A DNA stretch of 24,398 nucleotides, from IMG/VR virus record IMGVR_UViG_3300024348_000241, positions 1 to 24,398 of that record. One strand, written 5' to 3'. A program made the translations under genes and the position numbers. Under the pieces are notes generated by a model. That model had not been told where the DNA came from, searched no databases, and saw only the letters and a list, made by a program, of their open reading frames with translations. Numbering within the stretch: position 1 is the first letter of the stretch; each line of letters starts with the position of its first letter. Source of the stretch: a virus. Positions 18,305 to 24,284 of this stretch are shown in pieces.

Positions 18305-18643
18305 TTACACTTCCAAGAAACTAACAGTTGCACTTAATACTGTAGGCGATGCTCCGAGCATTGTAATTTTATCGCCAGCTTCTAAAACAACTTTCTCACT
18401 ATCAAAAGTAAATGTTTCACCTGCTGGTAATATTAAATCATTAATGACCATATTTGTATTACTCTTTGCTCCGCCGTTTGGAATAAAGTGCATATCAAAT
18501 TGGCTCTCACCGTGTTCTAAGTGTATTGGGTTTGCTGGTTCTGTATTACATACCATAATTGTCAGTACTGCATATGTTTTTCCTGCCGGGACAGTTAATA
18601 TGTCTGTATCAGTACTTCCTATTGCTGTGCTTGCTATTGCCAT
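18305..18643 (-). CDS. Small virion protein, beta-sandwich-like
   Basis: This 112-aa protein, MAIASTAIGSTDTDILTV to TVSFLEV, is predicted to be almost entirely beta strand. It has one cysteine, no signal peptide and no membrane helix. Short proteins beginning with this pattern (I..T...DI.TVPAGKTYAV) are usual among virion proteins of T4-like marine phages, but I cannot name a family with certainty. Its second half resembles that of the 109-aa protein at 6952-7281 by eye. It sits between the 326-aa and 166-aa genes with gaps of only a few bases, so all are likely co-translated. Probable role: a small structural protein at the fibre or baseplate. Confidence 0.75.
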   Translation of the reverse strand: MAIASTAIGSTDTDILTVPAGKTYAVLTIMVCNTEPANPIHLEHGESQFDMHFIPNGGAKSNTNMVINDLILPAGETFTFDSEKVVLEAGDKITMLGASPTVLSATVSFLEV

Positions 18644-18655
18644 TTTGTTTCCTTT

Positions 18656-19636
18656 TTAAAACAACATACTCAATAAAAGAGCATTTTGTCTACTTATTAT
18701 TTCTCCTGATTTCGACGAACTATGTTTGAAAAACAAACCAGTACCTCCAGTCGCAGGTGCTTTTACATATACCTTAAGTCCATCTGACGGAGCATTTGGA
18801 TCAGTTGCTGAGTCGTCTACGCCCGGAGTTAATGTAAGTGTTAAGTTATCTTCAACAACAACGCCGCCAGTTCCTGGTGACGATAATATTAAATCAGTAT
18901 CAGATACTGTTGTTGTGATTGTATTATCTTGTAATCTAATATCTTCAAATTCAACTCGATTATCAAATATTTGTCCTTTAACATAGTTGTTAAGATTAAA
19001 TGTTACTACACTAGGTGCACCACTAACTTCAAAATCTCTAACTTCTACATAAGACTTACTTGCTGATCCTTCTTCAATTCTTCTTTGAAAAGTACTAGTA
19101 AGCTGTGTTACGATAGTATCGTCGACATATTTTTTATTAGGAATATCGTCGTCGTCTGTAATTTGTGTTTCGTAATTATTTGTACCCGTTACACTTATAA
19201 CACCTGTACCAGAGTTAATAAGATACAAATCACCGCCGCCAGTTGATACACTATTAATTCGTAAACCTTGTAGTGTTCCTGAAGCATTTACTAATGTAAA
19301 TCCACCAGTTATAGTTGTTGCACTAACCGGATCTGCCCAAGTAATAGTTTCGTCAAACACAATTTTTGCATCTGGTAAACTACCTCTATCAAGTTGTAAA
19401 CCAGACTGTGTAAGTGTAATGCCTGTTCCTTGTTCGCCATCATTTAATACAAGTAAATTATCTTTTATATTTAAATCATTACTACTAACTTGTGTTGTTT
19501 GTCCCAGTACTACTAAATTTCCTGTAACAGTAGTAATACCTGTAACTAACCCAGTATCAAGTGTAATATTACCGCCAGATTTTACTTTAACTTTATAGTC
19601 ACTTGTTGGAAGGCTTACAATTTTAGTTTTAGACAT
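18656..19636 (-). CDS. Tail-fibre-like structural protein
   Basis: This 326-aa protein has three fibre signatures. Residues 36-100 hold the common fibre block VTGNLVVLGQTTQV..NDLNIKDNLLVLN...G..L.QSGLQLDRGS...I.FDE...W. Residues 163-173 are DDDIPNKKYVD, like the (T)KKYVDD link found in many tail fibres. Residues 229-265 carry EFEDIRLQDNTITTTVSDTD and then LILSSPGTGGVVVEDNLTL, the same repeat unit used about ten times in the 1709-aa fibre. It is short for a fibre, so it may be a connector or short fibre. It is the third gene of the 20482-17801 run, with a 10-base gap on its 5' side and a 12-base gap on its 3' side. Confidence 0.8.
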   Translation of the reverse strand: MSKTKIVSLPTSDYKVKVKSGGNITLDTGLVTGITTVTGNLVVLGQTTQVSSNDLNIKDNLLVLNDGEQGTGITLTQSGLQLDRGSLPDAKIVFDETITWADPVSATTITGGFTLVNASGTLQGLRINSVSTGGGDLYLINSGTGVISVTGTNNYETQITDDDDIPNKKYVDDTIVTQLTSTFQRRIEEGSASKSYVEVRDFEVSGAPSVVTFNLNNYVKGQIFDNRVEFEDIRLQDNTITTTVSDTDLILSSPGTGGVVVEDNLTLTLTPGVDDSATDPNAPSDGLKVYVKAPATGGTGLFFKHSSSKSGEIISRQNALLLSMLF

Positions 19637-19646
19637 TTACAATTCC

Positions 19647-20009
19647 TTATATCTTCCTAAGTAACACATAACCTTGTGTTGAATCATGATCTAATTCCCA
19701 GCTGTATTTTATATTATTAAAATCTATCATAATGTTATCTATAATTTTTTTAATAAATGTAAAGTTAACCGTTTTACAACATAATGCCCAAATAGACATT
19801 TCGTTTTCTTTTAAATCTTCAATTTTCTTTGCAACAAGTGTACAAATACCTTGATTGCCATCTTCATCTTTTACTTCAAATTCTGAATCATTAAGTTGGG
19901 CTAAGACAACACCGCAAGGTGTTGCCTCAGCTTTTCCAATTTTAACTGAAACTACTAAGTCTTTTAGATTCTTTAAAAAATCCCAAAAAACATTAATCGG
20001 TCGTTCCAT
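19647..20009 (-). CDS. Hypothetical protein, 120 aa
   Basis: I do not recognise this gene. The protein starts MERPINVFWDFLKNLKDLV and mixes helical and strand segments, with four cysteines (one in TPCGVV, one in GICTLV, two in WALCCKTV). It has no signal peptide, repeat or membrane helix. A central acidic stretch (SEFEVKDEDGNQG) could be a surface loop. The ATG at 20009 has an AGGA ribosome-binding site at usual spacing, and the stop at 19647 lies 10 bases before the next start. Its position inside a row of virion genes and under the same late promoter suggests late expression. It looks less beta-rich than its neighbours, so it could be an assembly factor rather than a virion component. Confidence 0.7.
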   Translation of the reverse strand: MERPINVFWDFLKNLKDLVVSVKIGKAEATPCGVVLAQLNDSEFEVKDEDGNQGICTLVAKKIEDLKENEMSIWALCCKTVNFTFIKKIIDNIMIDFNNIKYSWELDHDSTQGYVLLRKI

Positions 20010-20020
20010 TAAGTTAATCC

Positions 20021-20482
20021 TTATGCGTCTTCTGTGAAGTCATCGTCATCAGTTCCGATTAATGTGTTATCATCACCAGCTTCTTCAACCTGCGCCGCAC
20101 CATCTGTAGTAGATGTTGCAAAGTTCCATGGAACACTCTTGCCATCATAAGCATTACTGCCTGTTGCACTTGGTGCTGATAGTGTTGCTTTACGTCCAGT
20201 AATTTTACTTACTGTATATGTTTCTGCATCATCCATTTTGAATGAAATAGCCATTTCACCTGCTGATAAAGCGGCTGGTAGTACACCAGTTTTAAGTGTG
20301 CAAGTAAATAGTCCTGCTGTTTCAATTTCTTCACATACGAATCTTTTTGATCCTTTTTGCTTTACAATATAACCTTCTTTAACTGCTGTGCCGTTATGAA
20401 AGTTTACTTTGATTTCGTTGCCGCCAGCTGTAGGTCCTACGCCTGCAACTCCAAACAATCTTTTATTTAATGGTCTACCCAT
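20021..20482 (-). CDS. Virion structural protein with acidic tail (MGRPLNKR family)
   Basis: This 153-aa protein opens MGRPLNKRLFGVAG, a start I associate with a small conserved protein of T4-like marine phages usually listed as structural. The body is beta-rich (EIKVNFHNGTAVKEGYIVKQ, then FVCEEIE..GLFTCTLKTG). The last 20 residues are strongly acidic (TDDDDFTEDA end), which could be a charged tail exposed on the virion or used in assembly. It is the first gene after the late promoter at 20571 and has a leader of about 90 bases. AGGAGAAAAC precedes the ATG. The next gene starts 12 bases after the stop. The structural role rests on family memory and position; no enzymatic motif is visible. Confidence 0.75.
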   Translation of the reverse strand: MGRPLNKRLFGVAGVGPTAGGNEIKVNFHNGTAVKEGYIVKQKGSKRFVCEEIETAGLFTCTLKTGVLPAALSAGEMAISFKMDDAETYTVSKITGRKATLSAPSATGSNAYDGKSVPWNFATSTTDGAAQVEEAGDDNTLIGTDDDDFTEDA

Positions 20483-20570
20483 TTGTTTTCTCCTAAGTTA
20501 CGTTCTATGTAATACGCAGTGGGTCAATTCTGCATAAGTCCGCAAATTGCGGCACGATTTATGACACAAG

Positions 20571-20578
20571 TATTTATC
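20571..20578 (-). promoter_or_regulatory. T4-type late promoter, GATAAATAC
   Basis: The minus strand reads GATAAATAC about 30 bases after the intrinsic terminator at 20608-20637 and about 90 bases before the ATG at 20482. It probably drives the five-gene run down to 17801. The leader contains a short CCGCA-ATT-TGCGG hairpin (20540-20552) with no following T-run, so it is not a terminator. Confidence 0.6.
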
Positions 20579-20607
20579 ATTAAAAGAGAGTTACGGAAAT
20601 TTAGTCA

Positions 20608-20637
20608 TAAAAAAAGACTTGCTTTAGGCAAGTCTTT
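20608..20637 (-). terminator. Intrinsic terminator closing the iscU/RNA unit
   Basis: A perfect 10-bp stem (AAAGACTTGC with GCAAGTCTTT, at 20628-20637 and 20613-20622) has a five-base loop and merges into seven consecutive T on the minus strand. This is a strong rho-independent terminator for minus-strand transcription. The plus strand has only TTT after the stem, so it is not strongly bidirectional. Confidence 0.85.
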
Positions 20638-20852
20638 AATATAATGTGATAGGTAGGACTTAATGATCACCTACAAGCGCCAGTACAGATCATTTCTGTG
20701 TCACCAGCGAAACCTAGCATCGGATAGTTACTTCCAAAATCTCCATCTCTGTATCTCTACAGTCATGCAGTGCCACTACAGCTACTAGCCAAGTTACGTC
20801 TCTATAAACGCATTTCCTTGCACTATCTAACTTAGGATATCTCCTAACTTAT
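20609..20852 (-). ncRNA. Candidate stand-alone structured RNA, about 240 nt, between iscU and tail genes
   Basis: This region has a sigma70-like promoter at one end, an intrinsic terminator at the other, and no normal gene between. In the minus-strand RNA I see these helices: TTAGGA-GATA-TCCTAA (20832-20847); AAGTTA with TAACTT (20828-20833 with 20791-20796), which partly competes with the first; CTGTA-GAGA-TACAG with a GNRA loop (20749-20762); ACAGA-AATGA-TCTGT (20685-20699); GTAGG with CCTAC (20653-20674); and the terminator hairpin. There is an internal near-repeat (CTGTAGTGGCACT and CTGTACTGGCGCT, 93 bases apart). No tRNA, tmRNA or RNase P signature was found. The longest ATG-started frame is 17 codons. 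Start is estimated from the promoter, end from the T-run. It could be a marine phage RNA of a type already in Rfam, such as the IMES RNAs; I cannot test this here. Confidence 0.55.
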
Positions 20853-20858
20853 GTACTT

Positions 20859-20886
20859 ATAATAGCATCATTATAATAAAAGTCAA
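20859..20886 (-). promoter_or_regulatory. Sigma70-like promoter for the candidate RNA
   Basis: On the minus strand TTGACT (20886-20881) is followed after 16 bases by TATTAT (20864-20859). The -35 box overlaps the TGA stop codon of iscU. This is the only good host-type promoter I noticed in a window otherwise dominated by late-type motifs. A transcript would begin near 20852. A second TATAAT at 20875-20870 lacks a suitable -35. Confidence 0.55.
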
Positions 20887-21263
20887 CCTTTTATTTTAGA
20901 TTTATAATCTTTTATTGCAGATTTAATTGCATCTTCGGCTAAAACTGAACAATGTATTTTAACTGGCGGTAGTGCAAGTTCTTCTGCAAGGTCTATATTC
21001 TTTATTTCACCTGCTTTATCAAGTGTCATGCCTTTAACCATTGTAGTTAATAAACTTGAACTTGCTATTGCACTACCGCAACCGTAAGTTTTAAATTTTG
21101 CATCTTTAATGATTCCATCTTCTACTTCTATCTGTAGACGCATAACATCACCACAAGCAGGTGCTCCTACCATTCCTGTTCCTATGTTATCTTTTTTGGG
21201 ATCAAATGTTCCAACGTTGCGTGGGTTTTCGTAATGGTCCATTACTTTTTCTGAGTATGCCAT
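20883..21263 (-). CDS. iscU: IscU-type iron-sulfur cluster assembly scaffold protein
   Basis: This 126-aa protein is full length for IscU (about 128 aa). IscU is the cytoplasmic scaffold on which a cysteine desulfurase and an iron donor build a [2Fe-2S] cluster before transfer to apo-proteins. All key residues are present: Cys37 and Asp39 in GAPACGDVM, Cys62 in TYGCGSAIASS, and His104-Cys105 in VKIHCSVLAEDAI. The chaperone-recognition motif LPPVK is at 98-102, and the N-terminal YSEKVMDHYENPRNVG is typical. No desulfurase, ferredoxin or HscA/HscB gene is in the window, so it would rely on host partners. It lies between the gp23 terminator and the candidate RNA, under its own TATAAATAA late motif, and has no terminator of its own. 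It looks intact and under selection. The identity is firm; the target apo-protein is unknown. Confidence 0.95.
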   Translation of the reverse strand: MAYSEKVMDHYENPRNVGTFDPKKDNIGTGMVGAPACGDVMRLQIEVEDGIIKDAKFKTYGCGSAIASSSLLTTMVKGMTLDKAGEIKNIDLAEELALPPVKIHCSVLAEDAIKSAIKDYKSKIKG

Positions 21264-21289
21264 ATTAGTCTCTGTAGTTATACTACACT

Positions 21290-21297
21290 TATTTATA
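21290..21297 (-). promoter_or_regulatory. T4-type late promoter, TATAAATAA
   Basis: A perfect TATAAATA on the minus strand lies 27 bases upstream of the iscU ATG (21263) and just after the gp23 terminator. Its placement makes iscU an independently controlled late gene. Confidence 0.65.
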
Positions 21298-21316
21298 AGG
21301 ACAGTTTTAAAAAGTC

Positions 21317-21348
21317 AAAAAAATAGGCCCCTAAATGGAGCCTATTTT
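21317..21348 (-). terminator. Intrinsic terminator after gp23
   Basis: A 9-bp stem (AAAATAGGC with GCCTATTTT, at 21340-21348 and 21320-21328) is followed on the minus strand by seven T, and the loop can add two more G-C pairs. It starts 17 bases after the gp23 stop codon and should end transcripts of the head operon. Confidence 0.85.
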
Positions 21349-21364
21349 AATTGTTAAAGCAATA

Positions 21365-22537
21365 TTAGCTAAAGCTAACGTTCGCTGAAGTAATAGCAAC
21401 ATTTGCTAAGTAGTCAGCGGCATTACCTAGAGACGATGCTGTGTTTGATAACTCAACATATCCGTATCTAGTCATAAAGCTCACTACTGGCTCAAATGTA
21501 CCTGGATCCATTACAACACCACTTGACATCAACGGGATGTATGGGCAGTAGAATGCTGGAGCATCTGATTCACTTGAACCTTTGTAACCAACAAGCGCCA
21601 TAGCGTTATCAGCCGCATATGTATCAACATATACTCTCATTGCGTTGTTTAAAGTACCTACAAACTTAGTGTTTGTTGGTGCTTCAAATGTGCCTTCAGT
21701 TGTACGTGCAAATGCACTTGTTGTAGCAGACTGTAGGATTGTTAACGCAAATGGGCTAACAACACAATAGTTACCAGCGCCTCTTCTTGTTCTCTGTGCG
21801 ATCAAGTTAGCGGCTCTGTTGATTTGAACTGCCAATGCGGCATGTTCGTCACCAACAAATGTTGCTGTACCTGATACACCAGCTTGGTCGTATGTTTGTA
21901 CGGCCGTACCACTTAGTGAACGTAAAGAAGCAAGTACTTCTTGGTCGATTTCAGCAGTAATCTCTTGTGCAAGAGCTGCCATGATTTCAGCTTCGACATC
22001 AATGCCGTGCTGTGCTTGTGCATCCTGAGCTGATTCAAATGTCCAACGAGCACTCAACTTACGAGTTTTCGCTTCAACAGTTTGTTTCAAGATCTGAATA
22101 CTGAGTTTGTTACCAGCTGTACCTTCAGCTAGTGCTGTTCCTTTTGCTCTACCTGCATCTGAACCAGCCTCATCACCTGAATAACCAAGTGCAATTTTGA
22201 ATGGGCTTAATGCCTCTTCGCCTGCTGTGGCATCATCTGCGGTATCTGAGTAACGTACTCTTAATGTGTGGATTTGGCCCACGGGTCCTGTCATCGGTTG
22301 TACTCCAACAAGTTCATTTGCAATCACTGTTGGCATTACACGTCTGATAACTGGTAGGATAACTCTATTTAGAGTTGCGACATTACCGGCAGTAGTCGAA
22401 CCAGCGGCTGATGTCTCAGACAAATACTTGCGAGTATTTTCTAAGGTAGTACCCATTACAGATTTCTTAGTTCCTGAAAGGCCTTCCATCAATGCTGTTT
22501 TCGTCTCTTGCCAGCGACTTTCTAGTAGTTCTGACAT
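21365..22537 (-). CDS. 23: Major capsid protein, T4 gp23-like
   Basis: This 390-aa protein forms the head lattice. The diagnostic segment PVIRRVMPTVIANELVGVQP followed by MTGPVGQIHTLRVRYSD is the conserved gp23 region. Later, WTFESAQDAQAQHGIDVEAE, the NYCVVSPFALTILQS segment and the FMTRYGYVELSNTA end also fit. It is shorter than T4 gp23 (521 aa), probably with a reduced insertion domain. A YLSE sequence at 38-41 gives an (L/I)-x-E site for the gp21 protease, so the mature protein would start near residue 42 and have about 349 residues. The start at 22537 has AAGGAGA eight bases upstream and follows gp22 by 10 bases, so it belongs to the head operon. It is followed by a strong terminator. No gp24-like vertex paralogue is in the window. 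Confidence 0.95.
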   Translation of the reverse strand: MSELLESRWQETKTALMEGLSGTKKSVMGTTLENTRKYLSETSAAGSTTAGNVATLNRVILPVIRRVMPTVIANELVGVQPMTGPVGQIHTLRVRYSDTADDATAGEEALSPFKIALGYSGDEAGSDAGRAKGTALAEGTAGNKLSIQILKQTVEAKTRKLSARWTFESAQDAQAQHGIDVEAEIMAALAQEITAEIDQEVLASLRSLSGTAVQTYDQAGVSGTATFVGDEHAALAVQINRAANLIAQRTRRGAGNYCVVSPFALTILQSATTSAFARTTEGTFEAPTNTKFVGTLNNAMRVYVDTYAADNAMALVGYKGSSESDAPAFYCPYIPLMSSGVVMDPGTFEPVVSFMTRYGYVELSNTASSLGNAADYLANVAITSANVSFS

Positions 22538-22547
22538 AATTATCTCC

Positions 22548-23642
22548 TTAATTTAATCCAGCTAAACGACGGATGTCGACGACATTCTCGTTTTGCTTTT
22601 GTCTACTAACGTTAGTTTCTTCTTTATTGCCTGTAATTTCTTTGCCTTCTACAATAACTGCCTTCTTCTTCGCTGGACTATTACCCTCAATTACTGTTGG
22701 TAGGTACTTGTTAAACGACTTTTCTAATTTTGAAGTTTGAACAGATTCCAGTAAGTCTGACATTATCTCACGTTGATCGTTACCTAATGGTGCAATCAAA
22801 TCGTTCATAATTTTCGAACGTTGAACTGACTCGTTAATCTTTTTAATTTCAGCATCTTTAGCTTCTGTTAAAGTTGTAGTCTTATCAACAATGTTCTTTG
22901 CTTCTGCTAATTGACGATTTTTAGTATCGACAACTTTTAGAAGTTTTGCTGTTTCACTTTTTTCATTTAAGTAGCTATTAGCATACTCGGATGCAAAAGA
23001 TTCAAACAACTTACGACCGAAGTCATTTTGTCTTGCAGTTTCAATATCTTCTTTAAGTGAAGTAATTTCTTTATTCAAGTTCTTACTTACCATTTCTGAT
23101 ACTTTAACTGCACTCTTTTCAATGAAGTTCTTTTTAACTTTATTGAAGTGTGTCTTAGCTTCACGTACTAAACGTACTTTTGTTTCAGCCAAGTCTTGTT
23201 TATCCTCGTAAAATTCTGCAATTTCCTTAGATAGGGCTTCTACAACGAATTCTTCAAGCTGGCCAAACTTAGTTGACATTACTTTTTGATCTTCGTGTAA
23301 TTCAGAAACTTCTTTACCTAACTGTTGCATTACAAAACTTTTTAATAGGTTTGCGTTTTCACGCATTGCTACTGCATATTTTGCTTTAGCTTCAGCTAGT
23401 TGTTTGCGGTCATCTGCAAACTCAGAAATTTCTGCTTGAAGTCGATCTGAAACTAGAGTGTCGACAGCTTCTACCATCTGACTCTTGTCATGCTCGTACT
23501 TAGATGCAAATTCTTCACGAAGTTCAGCAGTTACCTGCATCTTATTCGCTTTAATTTTGCTTTCCCAAGCTTCTTCAATTTGAGCCCTGATATCTTCAGA
23601 AACTACATCGTTTTCAAAGAGTGTTTTCAGTGCATCTATCAT
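22548..23642 (-). CDS. 22: Prohead scaffold (core) protein, T4 gp22-like
   Basis: This 364-aa protein is highly charged and almost entirely helical, as expected for the gp22 internal scaffold, which is degraded by gp21 during head maturation. Long coiled-coil segments span roughly residues 20-290. They contain repeated units such as QAEISEFADDRKQLAEAK, GKEVSELHEDQKVM, KEIAEFYEDKQDLAETK and NKEITSLKEDIETA. More than a dozen (I/L)-x-E sequences (LAE, IAE, LKE, LTE and so on) could serve as gp21 cleavage sites. A NDFGRKLFESFASEYANSYL segment and a basic, Asn/Gln-rich C-terminus ending VVDIRRLAGLN follow. It is longer than T4 gp22 (269 aa). It lies between gp21 (14-base gap) and gp23 in the usual T4 order. 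Confidence 0.9.
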   Translation of the reverse strand: MIDALKTLFENDVVSEDIRAQIEEAWESKIKANKMQVTAELREEFASKYEHDKSQMVEAVDTLVSDRLQAEISEFADDRKQLAEAKAKYAVAMRENANLLKSFVMQQLGKEVSELHEDQKVMSTKFGQLEEFVVEALSKEIAEFYEDKQDLAETKVRLVREAKTHFNKVKKNFIEKSAVKVSEMVSKNLNKEITSLKEDIETARQNDFGRKLFESFASEYANSYLNEKSETAKLLKVVDTKNRQLAEAKNIVDKTTTLTEAKDAEIKKINESVQRSKIMNDLIAPLGNDQREIMSDLLESVQTSKLEKSFNKYLPTVIEGNSPAKKKAVIVEGKEITGNKEETNVSRQKQNENVVDIRRLAGLN

Positions 23643-23656
23643 ACTATTCTCCTAGT

Positions 23657-24274
23657 TTACTGGAGTTTGCTGATTATATTAATCAGCGATTCCTTAAGAT
23701 ACTTTTGTGCCTTTGGATCGTGTCTTGTTGCCTGTGCTAATTCATATGCCTTGTGCCCGCCTCGAGCATTCATTAAGTGTTCGTAAATTGCTGTCGGATA
23801 TGCTCCTGGCGCACTTGGCTGTGCCACAACGTCCACTGTTATGATTTCAAAATCCGATACATCACCGGAGTCTGTTACTTCACCAGAGCCCCTACTGGAA
23901 ACACCAAGTTTAACGCCGCTATTAAGCATTGTTTCAACTAGTTTTCCCATAGGAGTTGGTAATATCTTTAACTTCCCATAACCGTTAGCGTCTTCCATCC
24001 ACATTTCTGTAATCATGTGAGACACGCGGTCTAAGTTAATGTTAAGGCCTTCTGGATGATCTACTTCCCCGAGTACACTGTATCCTCCTGTAACTTGATC
24101 GTTAAGAGTTTTGACAGCCCTACCAATTTCATTAACAGGGTACACACGCTGATTAGCATTGCGTACTCCGCCTTGTATACAAATACCTTTCATAAAAAGG
24201 TCTTTGCCATCATTAGCAGTTTCTACGACGATCTTCGCCTGGTCGAATGTCAAGTTCTCACGTAAGTTTAGCAT
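23657..24274 (-). CDS. 21: Prohead core protease, T4 gp21-like
   Basis: This 205-aa serine protease matures the head by cutting the scaffold and capsid precursors at (L/I)-x-E sites. The catalytic His is in LGEVDHPEGL (His73) and the nucleophile is in GVSSRGSGEV (Ser126 or Ser127). The distance between them, about 53 residues, is close to the 55 of T4 gp21 (His85, Ser140). Asp148 in ITVDVVAQPSAPGA is a candidate third residue. The length is close to T4 gp21 (212 aa). The N-terminal RENLTFDQAKIVVE and the GICIQGGVRNANQRVYP segment are also typical. The ATG at 24274 follows GGAAGA. The stop lies 14 bases before gp22, and the 5' neighbour ends 10 bases upstream, which indicates one operon. Confidence 0.92.
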   Translation of the reverse strand: MLNLRENLTFDQAKIVVETANDGKDLFMKGICIQGGVRNANQRVYPVNEIGRAVKTLNDQVTGGYSVLGEVDHPEGLNINLDRVSHMITEMWMEDANGYGKLKILPTPMGKLVETMLNSGVKLGVSSRGSGEVTDSGDVSDFEIITVDVVAQPSAPGAYPTAIYEHLMNARGGHKAYELAQATRHDPKAQKYLKESLINIISKLQ

Positions 24275-24284
24275 CTAGTCTTCC

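Noticed and set aside
20540-20552. CCGCA-ATT-TGCGG hairpin as a terminator or operator
   Set aside because: There is no T-run on either strand and the hairpin is short; a leader structure is possible but not supported.
20726-20738. GGAAGTA on the minus strand, resembling the conserved GGAAGTAGG of the glnA/downstream-peptide RNA class
   Set aside because: Only seven bases match, the other conserved block of that class is not seen, and no gene follows directly, so this is not evidence for a glutamine riboswitch.
20609-20852. tRNA, tmRNA or RNase P RNA in the gap
   Set aside because: No cloverleaf, T-arm GGTTCGAATCC-type sequence, CCA end or conserved RNase P core could be found.
20870-20875. 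Perfect TATAAT as the -10 of the RNA promoter
   Set aside because: It is only five bases from TTGACT and has no usable -35 at 16-18 bases; the TATTAT at 20859-20864 has correct spacing.
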